Below the pieces are notes generated by a model, which saw only the letters and a list, made by a program, of their open reading frames with translations, did no database searches and had not been told where the DNA came from. Below are positions 1 through 14,500 of a DNA stretch of 64,000 nucleotides, one piece after another; position 1 is the stretch's first letter, and every line of letters starts with the position of its first letter. The stretch is taken from contig NC_064042.1 in the NCBI RefSeq assembly GCF_932526225.1, forward strand, positions 3,393,001 through 3,457,000, read 5' to 3'. The stretch is from Nematostella vectensis (lineage: Eukaryota > Cnidaria > Anthozoa > Actiniaria > Edwardsiidae). The translations under genes and the position numbers were made by a program.

Positions 1-116
1 CATTCGGGGTAAAATTTCCCAAGGCAGGGAATCTCTGCCAAGAGTCTACTCAGCAGGTACGGGGAATAAAAAAAAAATCATAGGAAGGGTAAAAATCCCC
101 TTGATGATTCTCATCT

Positions 117-3100
117 TCATAGATACATGTATCCTATAAAGTAAAATACAAGAAACAGCGTGTAAGAAAGCGGAAAAAGAACTCTTGCAATTCTATCAGA
201 GATATGATACTTCTGATACTTTTTCCTATCGCGTAGATGAAGGTTCCCAACCTCTAACCAGTATGTTGGCCTGTGGGGTACCCCCTGGGTTTTACTACCA
301 GGGGTGGGGCTGATTCTCTTGCTTCTTGTGTCTTTAGTAATAGTAGGTACTTTGGCCTGAAACAAGTGAGAGAAATTGTTATATTGATCCATCTATAAAA
401 AAATGTATGACTAGAGCTTTTGACTTGGAACATTTCATGACACAACTTCACAAGTATGGCGTCGGATCCAAATAGAAAAATATGAAGCCGTAACAGGGCC
501 GCAGCAGATGTAGATGTTATATTATTGGTACCATATAACTTTTGTAACTTTTGTTTTGTAATAGGTTGTTTTAACCAATAAATTTCTATATATTTCCTTT
601 CCTTATAACATTAAAGTTCTTAAAACCTTTCACTTATACAAATATAGTCAAAACAAAGCATAGATAAACTTTCGAATTCTGAAAGGGGAATTAAATTTGA
701 TTGAAATTAGAATTTTCTACAGATCTTTGAAAGTTTTCCTGGCCGCGCGAAAGGAGATTGAATCGAGTGAATAATTTCAAGTTTTGGCGGGAAAATCTAA
801 AACAACGTATTTTCCTTAAATCTGTTACAATTCAGAGACGGCAATACCACAAAATATTGGCGAATTGTTTTCTATTGCAATGCTACCCACAATGAAGCGA
901 AGAATAATTTAAAGTAGAGAATTGTATGCGAAAAAAGAAAATATCGTTTTGTTGTAGGTTTCAAAAAACAGCGCGCGCTCGTGAGAATGTCGCCATTCTT
1001 GATTGCGAATGCAGCGCGCGCACAATGCAAAAACAATTCAAAGACTACAAAATATCTGCTAAATTTTGCAGATTTGTCTTCTGAAGTTAAATAATCATTA
1101 CCAGACTACCAGGTTGAGATATAAAAATGACGGTAAAAGTTGTAACCACACGAAGTTCTTCAGCAATAACTAAGAAGACATGAAGACGGGAACCGGTTTA
1201 GCGCGCGCATAATGTTTTCTCGTGTAATTTGGTTGACATCTCGATCTACGTGCCAGTGCTGAAAAACGCAAGACTAGTTCCAGTACCGCGCGGTTAAACC
1301 AGCCTTTTTGTTTTGAAATGGCGGCTTTTTACCGGCGAACTGTCACATTTTGGCGAATGCTAAGAAACCTAGGCCAAACCTAAGGCTATAATTTTCTTTA
1401 TGACCCTCATTATCACACAAATCTGTCATCTTTTGTACAGTATGGTTTTAACGCTGTACAGTTAGTCAAATCAGCGACTGAAGTCAGTCTTTCGTACCTT
1501 TTCTCGAATGTTTCAACACTACGATTGTGCTTGTTTTCGCCAGAGCACGCGCATGCGCATACGTTATTCAGCACTGTCGATCTACGTCAGAAATGACTGG
1601 ACCCGGGCCTTTTTTCCGAAGGTTGACCAAAATACCTCAATATTACAGATTTGAGTTATTCGTTTTTGAGGGTCCATACGAACCACATACCATTTGGAAG
1701 ATGAAAATTGAGAATATTAAGTCTATCAACTCTGAAAGGTTATATGGACTTTAAATAGACGTACGTTTCCTTGTCGTATATTGTTTTAAACTTACGGTAA
1801 GTTCTAAGTTTGATCTTTTGCCCGGGCTTTTTTGAATCGTTAAAAATGTCAGCTTCAAAATTTTGGAATTCAATGTCTTGAAGCCTTTGCTTAAATAAAT
1901 ATTGCTTTGCTTTTTTCTCAACCGTTTCCCCAGAGATAACCCATGTCCGCCAAGACGCCAATCTGGCCAGCTACGGATATCAGGCGCGTACACAGGGGAG
2001 TGCGCAGGTTTAGCGTGCAACCCCCAGGTCATTTCTTATTACCCCCCCCCCCCCCCCCTCTCAGCCAATCCTGGGTACGCACTTGGATATCTATAAGCGC
2101 ATACCTCTTTGGCAGTTTGCTTTGCTCTCATTTCTTTTTCCCACCATTTCCTGGCGTTATTTGCTTTAATTCTCTCCCTGAGTTCCTCCTCCCTCTGTTT
2201 CTGCTCATTTGTCTTGAATATGGAGCACATGATGGCATACTCGACAAGCGATGCAAACACGAACAGGAAATTTCCCAGCAAATAGACATCGATAGCTTTG
2301 ATGTAACCGACACGAGGAAGTGTCGACTGCACACCGAAGATAAGAGTAGTAATCGCTAGTACTGTTGTTATGCCGAGTGAAACTCGAGCAGGAACCGAAC
2401 GCTCATCGATCCAGAATCCGACCCAGCTTAGTATAACGATAAACGCGGCGGGTATGAAAGCTGAGAGAATGTAGAAACGTACTCTCCGCTTGAATACAAA
2501 CTTTGCAGTCAGCGACGCGTATTTTCCTGTACAAAAAAATACGATTTTCAGCTCTTACATCTTCGGGTACTCAGGAAGTCGATGTCCGCGTAACGAGGCG
2601 CGAGAATGAGCTGGTGGAGGGGACCCAATCCCCCTCCGGTCCGCCATCTTGTTCCGCCTCGTGCCTCTGACCTCGACGGGTTTCCAAAGATGCAGTGCTT
2701 ACAAATCAGCGGCGAATGAGAGACTTTGAAATATTTTATTTTTTCGCTTTATAGCTTGATGGCCAGAGTAATTTTATGTGTTTATTTCTGGCGTAGTCCT
2801 TGTGGACGGTTTGTGCAAGTCGCCAATCTAGCGGAGGAACACCCTCCACATCAACTCTAACGTTGAATACATGAACACTGGCCTCGTTCCCAGACTCATT
2901 TTCGCTGCGCGGCTTGTTGTTAGTGACGTCACGTTTTTTTTGCCCGCCAATTTGAAAATAAAATATGACCGCGCTGCATCATGTGGGCCTGGGGAAAAAG
3001 AGCTGACAAAAGGAGACGAGTATTTATTAACACGTACCTGTAACAAATTCGTCTAGTTTAGATTCAGTTGACCATTCAATGAGGTCGTAATGGGCCATAC

Positions 3101-6100
3101 GCAGTTGTGAGGAAAACTCAAGCGCGGGAGGATTCTTCATCCATTCGTAAACCAAATCTTTGTCATTATATGAAACTGAAAAAACAAAACACATTGCATT
3201 TGCATGAAATGCAGCCCTCTAGCATACGGTGATTTTAAGGGCTAGATATTTTTTTTTTGCAAAACAAATTGACTAGTCCCTCTAAATCTTAAGGAAGACT
3301 TCTATCCACCACCATTTTTTTTAAAAAACTAGCAACAACTCTGCCGTAGGATAAAAAGGAAATAAAATAAAAATGATCGCGAAAGTTCAGTTTTAATAAA
3401 GAGCAATTATTTACACCAATTAAAAATACCGCGCAAATGGAAAACAGGTGTCCTATAGTCCGAATAATTAATATTCGTAAAGCTAGATGCTATATACTTT
3501 GACTAATGATAGAAGTAGTACAAGATGGGTGAATTACTGACATTTTTACTTACAGCTTGAGAAAGTGAAACTGCATCTTTGTACATCAAATGGAAAACGC
3601 GTAAATGTCATCGGGCAGAATGACCGGATTCTCCACCTGAAAAAACGAGTGGTGTTAAACTCACCGCGTAAGGTATCAACATGACCAAGGTATTTTCTTA
3701 TCAATTATTAGCGGTATTTTCCTGATATTTGCATGATTATCATCGTTATTATCATCCTTGAAATTAGTGTAATCATCATCATCATTATCACAACCATTAG
3801 CCAGCCTCAATAGCAACATCACCCATTACAAACATTGTAATCCAATATAGAGTTGTTTTTACCAGTTACCACCACCCTTTATTATTACCATACCATTATT
3901 ATCATCGTCACCACCACCACAACCAACACCATCACCACGACCACCACCACCATCATCATCAATACCACCATTATCATCCCAGCATTATCACTTGCCTACT
4001 ACTGTATTTCAAGGTGATCATCACCACCAACATTATCATTACCAGCACCACAATCATCATCATCACAATCAACGTCATCATCATCCCAGCATCATCACTT
4101 GCCTACTACTGTAACTAACGCTTCCGTTAGAAGATATCTCGAGCATCGAATCCACCCTTCGCACATTATCCGTGACGTCATCTATGAAAAAAGTGTCCGG
4201 TGTCCAAATCTTTTTGGTGAAATCCCCTCTTGGGCGGATGGCCTCGGCACGGATTGAGTCACCAAAAGCCAGACGTGGGTCTTGCCAATATTGACGGAAG
4301 TAAAAAGTCGGCGTGTATTCCTGTTGATGAAATTGTCAGCCATAGAAATTGGAAAGATATATTACATAAACGGGACAAACCAGGCATGGTCCTGAAAAGA
4401 ACGGGGGAGGGGGTGGAGACTCTATTCTATGGTCTGTCTTGCTCCTCCAATCCCGTTTTCCCAGCCATTTGACTAGAATCATTTTATCCAAATACGCATC
4501 CTGGCTACAGCAAGCTCTTTTTTATCCCCACATGGCTCGTTCGTATGACATATATATTGGGATGGTTTGTCTGGCGAATTCCGAAGAGATGTCCCACTTC
4601 TCCTTTAACAAATTTATACTCTGAAAACACTGATAGGGATGAAATTATTTCTCAGACAATTCACAATTTGTTCGTAAAATCATGAACTTAACGGCCCCTG
4701 AGGCCTTAATTTTTAAAAGAATCTCATTCAAGTACTGATGCATACCATTTGCGGTTCATTTATCGGAGCAAATGACATGAAGTACAGATTCACTTTGACT
4801 CTGCACGGTTTTCCACCGAGTCCCGGCCGAAGGAGCGAGTCGTAACCCCGAAGAATTTCCGACAGTAATAGCGTGATATTCGTCTGGTAGCGATATTTCC
4901 AAGTAGGCGTGTCAGTGGTATCATCCGTTTTTCTAATGCAAAAATGCAACATAATTAAAAAATAATAATAATAAAGTAAATAATAATAAACGTGCAATAT
5001 AAGGGCTTGTTAACCCTCCTTCTAGGACTTCAGGACTTCCTCTGTTATATTTTTTTTCGTTTCGATCTCAGAGTTAATTAAGCTAAAAGCTGCTGCCAGC
5101 TCCATGATGCTTTGCGTGTGGACTCACAATTTCCAATATGGCAGACGTTCTTCATCAACAAGCGCCAGTGACGTCATAGCCATGCAGAGCGTAACAGGCC
5201 AGCCGAGAAGACTAGGAACGAGGCTAGTAACATGCATACTTTATCGCTCGGGAGCAATAAGCCCCACCCTTGAAATAGCCCAACTCCAGAACTGTGCTGA
5301 CTCCCCCTCCCCTAAATCTAAGGCGCAAGACATCAAAAGCGCCACCACAAGTAAAATATGAATATGAGATATGTGTTTGTTTTTTTGGCGGCTTCTTAAG
5401 AACTTTTACTATTGGGTCCTGATAAACAATAATAATACCTGAAGCGCTTCTATATCCAATGGTGATAATATCTAAACGTGCCCTCTTGGTCGAAATCGAT
5501 TACTGTCTCGGACAATTTCCTCACGTACCGTTCTACGTCGTACGAGACCCATGAAATTCAAAGAAATATTAATCATTTTGGAACCTCCAAAGCTGTCTTT
5601 TTTTTTAGCTTTTGGAGCCCAGGAAAATTAAACGAAAGCAAATAGTTTGCCGTCTCTTTTGGTCTTTCTTTGTCAACCCGCAAGCGAGATTATTCATCGC
5701 TTAGGTTATTGCGATAGCATTTTGGAGATAGTATCCCAGGGGGTCTTGAATAACATCGAGGAAATGAAAAACTGGCTATTTATGTGAATCAAGATGCATA
5801 AAATAGTGCAAGAGGCCAATTCCATAGCAGATGTCCGCGATGCTTTACTTTTCGGACCTTCATCCACCTAAGGAAACCATTCAGCTGATATGCCACCGGG
5901 AAAGTGGGACCGACCATTTGATATCTGACAGAGACTGATAAAGATTTTTTTCGTTCAAATTTCGCCCGCATTTTCCACAAAATTTGCCGATCAGACGTTT
6001 TTATATAGAGATAGCAAGCCTTGTGTCAAATGGTCGATTATGAATAATTGACAATTATTTTGAATTTTGTTGGCGTACAAAATGGCTACCAAAGCAAACA

Positions 6101-7511
6101 TCTTGGTACAAAATGACAGTTTGTGATCATTTTCTTTGAATTTAAGTTAAAGGCTCATAAGTCAATACTGGAATTTTACTGGCATTTATTGTGTCCGGGT
6201 CGGGAGAGCTATTGTCAAATCTCTTACCATGACACTGCCACTTTAAGGTAATTCCCTTGAAATAGTTCTACAACCCAGAATTTTTTAAAACTTGGCATAA
6301 ACAATATTGAAGCTAAGGGCTTTCAAAAAATGTAATAAAAAAAATAGGGGTACCGACCCCGTTTTCACAACAGAGGGGCGTAGAGTTGACGCGTTTTTAC
6401 TGATCGCGCAAGGAAACATTCCAACTCTTAGTTTTCAAAAAGAGTGCCTATAGTCTTTAGAAAATTAAGTTCTGTTTGTCGAGCTGCCAAAATCCGATCT
6501 CCTAAACAATAACCCGTAGTAGCTAATGTTCAAAACAAATCACATTTTAAAAGATCGCACAAAAGACATTGTTTTTGCCACTATTCCTACGGTAAAAAGC
6601 GCCATTTTGAAGTATTTTATATTGAAGCTTTTAAGAGAAATAACAAAACTTCTACAACCCAACTTTTTTCTTCTTTCAGTATATCATTTTTCCGTATATA
6701 TTTAACTATTTGAGCAAATAAAAAATGGGGGTAACCGACTTCGTTTCTCTGTCAAAGCGGTTTTAAGTAAAAAACGCGCGCCTTTTGCTGTGTTTTCTTG
6801 TACAACTGTGGCGCGCGCGCGCACTTAATACCGGAAAATTCGAACAAACAGCGCGCGCCATTATGCGCAGAAGGGGTGCGCAGTGCAATTCAAGGGAATT
6901 ACCTTAAGAGAATCATTATGAAGATTTGTTAATCTAATATCAATTAGTTTATCGCTTCCTTATTTATTAACAGTTATATTTGCTAAGCACACGACACTTA
7001 AAAACAAGGACTGTGTACTTGACATATAATTTCAAGATTCTAAGTATGAAAAAAATAGCATTGGAATGAAAGTGTTATGAGAAATAAGAAACAAGTCACG
7101 ATAAAGAAACATTAACTTTTAATGTCCTTAAAAGTTGAACATCATCAAAAAAGCTGGATATTTTAGGGAATAGGTAGTTCCAGAAAATATCCATATCCCC
7201 ATTGAGGGGATTGGAAATTCCAAGAAGTGGGGGTCATACCCCCGACCCCTTCAAAAGCGGGATATGGATATTTTCTGGAACTACGCAATTCGAAACTGTT
7301 ACATATTTCCCCATAAATATTGTGATCCCAAGATAACAAACATTTCCTAGAAAAGTAAAATAAAATTTTAGTCTACGGGCCTTGAAAAAGTGCATGAATA
7401 TTACCTTGGCTTCAGTGTTTTGCAGTTCCTACAAGTTGTGTCCGTTGCGATGACGCCTACGACAAAAAGTATGACTCCCAGCAGACCACAAAGTAGCCTT
7501 CGCACTGACAT
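117..7511 (-). CDS. Cys-loop ligand-gated chloride channel subunit (glycine/GABA-A receptor-like), receptor A
   Basis: A pentameric neurotransmitter-gated channel subunit of the plasma membrane. Seven exons splice in frame to 464 aa: 7405-7511 (ATG at 7511), 4746-4932, 4103-4320, 3554-3636, 3038-3175, 2105-2526, 117-356 (stop at 117). Residues 1-23 form a signal peptide. The ligand-binding domain carries FLRQ/WxDPRL-type motifs (FRQYWQDPRLAFG) and the Cys-loop C178-x13-C192 with FPFDVQ. M1 is about 261-284. PARV at 290-293 and the M2 stretch following it are typical of anion-selective subunits. M3 holds IKAIDVYLLGNFLFVF, and M4 (about 439-460) is in the last exon. The second disulfide of loop C, typical of glycine receptors, is not seen, so the ligand cannot be assigned. 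The intron after 4103 appears to use a GC donor (AG/GCAAGT); phase and the paralogue at 27.8-36.3 kb both support this. The last exon starts after a strong pyrimidine tract. The large 4933-7404 intron holds transposon-like repeats. Confidence 0.92.
3740..4100. repeat. CAT/CAC-rich low-complexity tract
   Basis: Imperfect CATCATCACC-type repeats fill the receptor A intron beside the GC-donor exon. A 33-bp piece near 3978-4011 repeats the exon-intron junction at 4085-4117. Confidence 0.75.
4101..4102 (-). promoter_or_regulatory. Putative GC splice donor (GC-AG intron) in receptor A
   Basis: The exon 4103-4320 must end in phase 2 to join the Cys-loop exon at 3636. No GT donor nearby gives phase 2, whereas AG/GCAAGT, the strong form of GC donors, does. 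It yields YSSRWRIRSFC, with the family spacing of ten residues from Tyr to the first Cys. Receptor B has an ordinary AG/GTGAGG at the same place, and both exons are then 218 bp. Confidence 0.8.
6242..6908. repeat. TIR element with GGTAATTCCCTTGAA ends
   Basis: AAGGTAATTCCCTTGAA at the left and TTCAAGGGAATTACCTTA at the right are inverted. The right part shares the GCGCGC-rich segment with the element at 53993-54265 in opposite orientation. Confidence 0.8.
7174..7284. repeat. Small hairpin MITE (25-bp perfect arms)
   Basis: 7174-7198 and 7260-7284 are perfect inverted copies (GTAGTTCCAGAAAATATC...), with a 61-bp loop, in the first intron of receptor A. Confidence 0.85.
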
Positions 7512-10038
7512 GTCATGAAGATAAATCAAGACTTAGAAGGAAGTTCACGCTGGAAATCCAATTCCAATCCAATACTTGTTTGAGTCTCGCTTGGGGTTTC
7601 AAGTTGTTTTATGCATGGTTATTGTCGCTATTGTCGCATTTCGTGCGCATGCGTAAAAAGTCTTGAGGCCTTGCAATTATTTTGAACAGACAAAAAACGG
7701 GATACAAAAGACTGTGAAATTTTCTTATTTCGTAAACAATTTTTTACATTTTTTGACTTTTTCTGTGAGTAAGAAATGGGTTGCGTCCGCTCTTGAAACC
7801 TGAATAATTATGGTTAAATTGATCATTTAAACCAAGGTGCAACGTTAATAAATAATAGAAAGCATATCTACTAGACATTTCGAACAGCCATACTTTATTT
7901 ATTTGATAAACTGCCCTTAAGGAGAAAGCACTATTCTTATGGACCGATTGGCTCGCTTTATTATTATAACTATTATTTATTCATTTAATTTTCACTTTTC
8001 ACAAGTTTTTGGCACTTCAGCAAGTTTAGAAGTCTGAGGGGTATAGCTTGGATATGACGAGAAAAGGTTGTTTTTTTATGTAGGCGTAGATATTCTATAT
8101 GCAAAACGGTAAAATCAGATAGATTTTAAATAATAAACAATAAACATTGCTATTTGGCAGCTAAGGGTCCTGCGTTAATTAAGCGGTCTTTTTAAAGGCA
8201 ATGTATAATTAAATGATGAACTATTTCAAGCAACTTAACCAGGTAGAAAATATTGCTAATATTTTGATATATATGAAGGAAAGTTCTCGTCTATCGAGGT
8301 TTTGTGGGGAACCTCTAGTAATTAACACCCAGAAGATTTTCGTTGATGTCTATCGCTTTGACAATTCTGCCTAAGGCGGGCGTCTGTGTTCTTGCCACTC
8401 ATGTCTCGGCGGGCAACCTGTGTCAAGCCTGTTTTGTTATTCGTGTCTCGGCGGGTACCCTGTGCCAGGTCTGTATTGTTACACATTTCTGGCGGGTAGG
8501 CTGTGTTGGGTAGGCGGGAAGAGGAATTAGAAGGGAGGTAGGTTAAAAAAAAATCGAATCATCTGGCAAATTTGTTCTGTTAGGTAGCCTGTGTCCCGTA
8601 GAATCTGTTCTTCGGAAGGGCCATTAGCTCGAATAATACCGTTTAAACGGTTCAAACAAAACAATATACCAAAATGTATACTTTGAAATAACTTTGTTTT
8701 AAATCAGCCAATTTCTATTTGAAAACTGTTCAAGGGCGCTAAGGGTTACTTTCGTGATCCAAGAACGGCTTTGTGTTTATCGTGAATCGTGAAAAGGAGA
8801 AATTAAAAACCGTGATCCGTGATTGCTATCTTCGCCGTGATTCGTGATTGGCGAAATTTGATTAGCGTGTGAATCGTGATCTATGCTCTTTTTTTTAAAA
8901 AAAATCGTGAATCGTGATTTCCGAATAAAGAATGATCCTTGTCGTCAGTTTATCGTGAAACGTGGTTTTTGAAACTCGTGATACGTGCATGGATGACCTC
9001 TCTCTCCCTTATCGCCCCTAACCTCCGTTGTTATTGCAACTCCATAGGTATGCATAGTTTGAAATCTGCAAACAAACTTTGTTGTCAAACCGCTAAATGC
9101 TAAGGTGCCTACTTTGATGACCTATGCAAACACATTTCGTTGATTTCCTAATTACTCTAAACATATCCCGCTCCTTTGTTGACTTTGTTTATTGTGTTGT
9201 CAATCAAGATATCCTGAGAGTACACTTCACACGAATTCTTTTAGTTAAAGCTCTCAGACGGAATTAGGTGCTAAAAACATTGACGATTGAGAAAGGAGAA
9301 ACATCTTCCAATCTAAGGTACGCTATTATAAGATTAGATATTACTAACTTTGGCCAACGTATCAAGCAACAACACTGGGCTTACAGGTCAAGGTCTGCAC
9401 GATCTACATCTAGGATGTGTATGTGAGCTGTGGTCTATCATTGTTTTAAATCTCTTTTATTTTTTACTGTGTTTTCTAATCCCTTAAACGCATGGGTTAT
9501 GTAATGTGTATTGTGCTCTTAATTCACCTAATTTGGGTTTCTTTACAAGAATCACATGGACATTAAAGTCTTTTTTATCCCTATTTTAACTTAGTTATCT
9601 GAAGTTGACTTTGAGGTATTTAACTTCAAAATTATGCAATACACCGTAAGCCCTCGTTGTTTAAGTTTTCAAGATACTCAATGGCAAGCTATTTTCTAGC
9701 AGGTCTTAATAGTATCACTGGACTATCATGGTGATATCAAGCCTTTCTACTATCAAAAAAATCTTAAGATATATTTCAAATTTTCCCGACGCTTAGTTAT
9801 TTTATTTCTAATTGTTGATAGAAACAATACAGAATTGCTGTTCTTATCATTTCAAACAAAAAGTATTGTTCCCAAGCAGACAAGCATGAACTAAAAATGC
9901 AGCTTGATGAGGATGCATTTTATATCCTCAAAGCGTCCCCTATAACTTGGCAAGAGTGCTACCGTCTAGAGGGCGTAACCGAGCTGCTTAACCATCAGAC
10001 TTGTCAAGACCCGCGCCTAGGCGTAAGCCCCAGTGACA
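7512..10038. other. Intergenic region between receptor A and the ADAMTS gene (divergent promoters)
   Basis: The two genes are transcribed away from each other, so promoters of both should lie here. I see AT-rich sequence, a degenerate repeat of CGTGAATCGTGATT-like units (about 8750-8990) and no convincing coding exon. An open frame at 9897-10085 overlaps the ADAMTS first exon in another frame and is rejected as coding. No confident TATA or initiator could be assigned. Confidence 0.5.
8740..8990. repeat. Degenerate CGTGAATCGTGATT repeat
   Basis: Repeated CGTGATCCGTGATT/CGTGAATCGTGATT units with variable spacers, in the divergent intergenic region. Confidence 0.7.
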
Positions 10039-11435
10039 ATGAAGACAGTTGCGGTAATGGTATTCTATGTGGCACTAATCGGTAAGAAAAAAAATGACTC
10101 TGTGAATTAACAAAAAAAATCATTTATGCAGACTTTGATATAGGTAAACGTATTGTGAAAGCAAAGCAAACAAGTATTTTATTAAGAAATGTCAAAGGTA
10201 CCTTTGTATTTAAGGGAGTATAAAACATCGGCGAGTTTATCTGTGGCTTTTTAAAATGCAAATTAAAAGCAGAAATACTCTTATAAACGTCATACGCTAA
10301 TCACCATCTAATAGTTTAATTGTTGTAGGTTTAAATGTTTAATTGTAAGGTTAGCGGATATTTTAATTAAAAAACACTGGTAGCTCACAAGGTAATTTCA
10401 TTTAAAAATCATCGAAATATTATGAACATTAAAAGCCTCCAAAACAATTCAATAAAAATCAAGGGATCATTTTCACGAACAATTCCTGTTTTTTAAGAAA
10501 ACAAAAACTTAAAGAGAGAGATTGACAGAAAAAAATACACCCACTTTAAATTGTCAACATAATTTCAATTAATTATTTAAGAAAAACCCACACACCCACA
10601 CACCCCACACTCTATAGTAAACATGTGATGGCTGATTCTTGACTACCAACACTTGTTGTGGCCCCTCTTCAGAAGTATGGTTCCTGTTTGTTAGCTTAGG
10701 CCAAGGAGTATAAAAAAGTAGGCGGGGGAGGAGGGGGGGGGGGGGGGGTAAAGGTTCTCCATTCTTCTATTTAAGAAGATCCCGCTTTGCCTTGTTTTCA
10801 GCACCAGTCACAGGCTCGAGAAAGGTATGATAAACCTTACGTGTTCATTTCTTTCTCTCTTTTTAATTCATAGAGTCCAAGGTGACTTTAAAGTTTTGTG
10901 TGTCATAGTGAAAATTGTATTGTCGTCGTAAATATTATCGGATAATCATTAACAAAATCAAGGCATTATTTTCAACCTTTTCTTCCCTATCCAGTCATCT
11001 TCTTACAGGAAGGCATGTATGATGATGGCGATAAAGTGGATGATAATGATAACGATTAGATGATGACGGTAGTGGCGGAAATGAAGTAGCTGGTAGTTGA
11101 TGACGTCGATGATTGATGATGATTGTGATGACGGTGAAGATGATGACGGTGATGATACTAAAAATGAATCATGATAGTTATATTGAAATGGTGGTGATAG
11201 CAACAGCGCCAGTAAATGGAGTAACAGAGGCCCAACGCCAGAAGGATTAAGATAAAAGGCTTTAACCGAGTACAGTTATAATCGGACCCGAATACAAGAT
11301 GGCGAAAGAGAACCGGGAGGCTGATAACCACACGGTACAATATCATACAATGACAGTAACATGATTGCGCAGCAATGATGGTGATAATGATAACGTTGGT
11401 GGTGACGATGAATATGACGATAATGATTGATGGTA

Positions 11436-11506
<71 letters not shown>

Positions 11507-14500
11507 AACGGTAGTTATGATGTGCTTTAGGTCAATGGTATACATCGACGTATGGCTCGAAAAGAGCTTCACAAGTACTTTGGTGTGACTTCATTATTAG
11601 ATGGTAAGTAAAAAGAGCTAACGTTTTATATTTCTTTTCAACAATTTTAAGCTGTAAGTAAAGTCTTCCTCAGGCGCGTACACAGGGGGTGGAGGGGAAG
11701 TGGTGCGCGCGCATCACCCCTTGGCGGCCAAAAAGTGGATCCTTTCTTACAATTTTTCATATATTTTTTTCATATTTCATTTTCATATATTTTTCAGCAC
11801 CACTGATGCCATGTTCCACTTGCTAGACGTTATTCAATGAACTAACTGCTTGTGGTTATAATAATGTTTCCTAGGGCCTCAGTACCAAGTCACTCGACCA
11901 CTGATGCACCAAGGACACCGTACCATTGAGTACACCATACCAGCATTCGGCCAGATACTTCATTTAAGGCTTCGACCCAGCGACCGTCCCTTTGGGCCAG
12001 TTGCTATGGAAACTCATCACCATAATGGGACACGGACGCTCTATAGGAACAGGGGCGCATCACATTGCATTGGACACGTGATTGGACATCCGGGTTCTTA
12101 TGTTTCTATGGACAACCGTGATCATCTATTAGTAAGTAAGACTAGTTGCATATCAAAAAGGTCAAATTGAATGATTCCTGGAAGGCTATATGCCGATTTC
12201 TAATCGTCTAATTTTCTTAAGAGAATAGACATTTATTTATATCATGTAATACTAAAGAAAAGTGCGCTTCGCATGTAACTGACTTCACTCGTCACTATGT
12301 AGTTTCTGACTGCTTTACGCGGTTTACAACCATGATGTGAGTTTAGTGTGTATGGTTCCACGGGCCTGCGTCGTCCCCATCAGTTCTTTTACGTACCCCA
12401 AAATACAAGTAAAATGATGTGCCGGGACTCCCGGCTGAACTTCCGTATCCGAGAAGACGAGAGATTAACAAAATTTCGGGAACTAAGTTTTTTACCCCCT
12501 AGTTAACCTGATCTGGGTTCGAACCCTGATCCTCTTGAGAGACAAAGTCAGTACCACTGAGCTACCGCGCCACTTCGTCTGTTCAAGGTCAATGCCGCTT
12601 GACGGATCATTTGTTGTAGAATGAGAAAAAAATATCCTAAAACCAGGGAGCTAGTATTGAATTACAATTCTATCTTCAGGAAGGCATTATATACCTGCCA
12701 AGCCAAACCTGGTTTATTCAACCAATCAAGAAGCGAATTGGAACCCGACATCACCTTGTTACCAATCTCCATTTAGTAACAAGGAGAAGCAAAGGTGAAT
12801 ATATTGCGCACATCCCCATTTGCCACCGAAGTGGAATTTGAACGATCGTCAAATACAATACTTTTCCCATGCGATACCATAATTGCCCCCCCCCCCCCCC
12901 AGCAAAGATATGCCGAGATAAAGTAGGGGTATTTTTTATTAAGAAGGAATTCTTGTACGGTTGTTTTAACAAAATGTAAGCAACGACAAATAATGCCAAA
13001 GAATGCAAAATCTTTGTTTTCTTTGATAAGCAGAAGAAAAGCAATTCAACAATGAACGAGATGTTTACTATTGTTTCCACATATACGTCGGTATTGACAA
13101 CACAACGTATGTTTCTTATTTTTCCCTGCATCTAAGGCACGAACAGATATTTGGAACAAACCCTCAAAGTCATCAATCGCCGTAGACGCTCGGTGAGGAG
13201 GGAAGAGAGTCGGCTTAAATACATGGAGCTGGCCTTAGTAGCAGACAACTACCTAATAACAGCCATGGGCGAGCGAATAGCCTGGTACCATCTAATGATG
13301 TTGGCACATCTGGTATGTGGGTATTACCGGGAAAGGGGGGGGGGGGGTGGATTAATTGTTATTACTAGTGGAAAAAGGGGTATGGAGCTAATATATTACC
13401 ACCTGAAAACAGCCATTGGCTACACAGTGTGTCCTGGTATCACATAATGATGTTGCTAAATTTGGGGAAATATTTAATTAGAATGATGTGTTGGTGTTCA
13501 CAGAGCAATGCAATGTTCCATGACGAGTCTATCGGGTCTCAGAGGATCAGCCTTGTCGTGGTGAAGGTGATCATGAAGAAAGATGGGGTAAGGATTGTCA
13601 TCAAGGATTGTCACAATTATTTCTTATCATCATATCATTGCTGGCATCAGTTCTATCTTATTTCTCATTACCATTACTATCGACTTTTTTTTCCTTACGT
13701 GTTACTTTTCTTTGGTTATGTAATATCATTTTTATGACATCATAATCATGATAAGCATTATTATCATAATCATAAACTAATAATCGCATCCTAAGCCATC
13801 ACCCCCACACACTTGAGCTATGAGCTTGCGCTATGGTATCACGTGACTGTTTGGGTGGAAAGCTAGCGCGCGCTCAGACTTTTGGCGGCAAAATAACAGC
13901 AACTAAAAGCAACGTATCCAGCGCTTACGAAAAAACCGGAATTCCTTTTTTTCATAAAGTGTTTGATAGTTTCATTTAAAGATGTTTTTTTCGTCGTTCT
14001 CTGGTGTGACGGGCGAAGTCATTTCTGATTTTTTTGTTTGATTATTTTGTTTTGGATTTGCCATCTAGAAAGGTCACGTGATCTATTTGCGCAATATCCT
14101 TATTATTTGCAGCTGTCCGTCGTCCATGGCCTATAGGAATCACCGCGATAATAATTTTTGATTTATCCTTTTTATTTTACTTCGACCAGTTCGGTTATGA
14201 GATGGACCTACCTAAGCAAGGCAAGCTTCACGAGCTCTCCAAATGGGCGAAAGGGTACTTCCCTACGGATGATAAAGACAGCAGACACCCCGATACGGTA
14301 GCACTGGTTACAAGGTGTGTTTCATTTGATTGCTTCGTGCAACCTTGAAGAAGTTGAAACTTTGTCGAAAGTCCGAGCGTGACCTGGCAGTGAGCGTGAC
14401 CATGGTCATGAGACAGGACCTGATAGTGATCGTGACATCTATCGTTGCTGTGTTCGTCACGCTACCGTGACAGAGTGAGATGACAATGACCTTGACTGGA

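Noticed and set aside
7511-7516. Upstream ATG overlapping the receptor A start
   Set aside because: It is in another frame and gives no signal peptide; the ATG at 7511 does.
9897-10085. 62-codon open frame before the ADAMTS gene
   Set aside because: It overlaps the first ADAMTS exon in another frame; the MKTVAVMVF signal-peptide start inside it is in phase with the next exon, the 62-codon frame is not.
11904-12170. 88-codon frame starting at an internal ATG
   Set aside because: It is part of the ADAMTS propeptide exon 11875-12131, not a separate gene.
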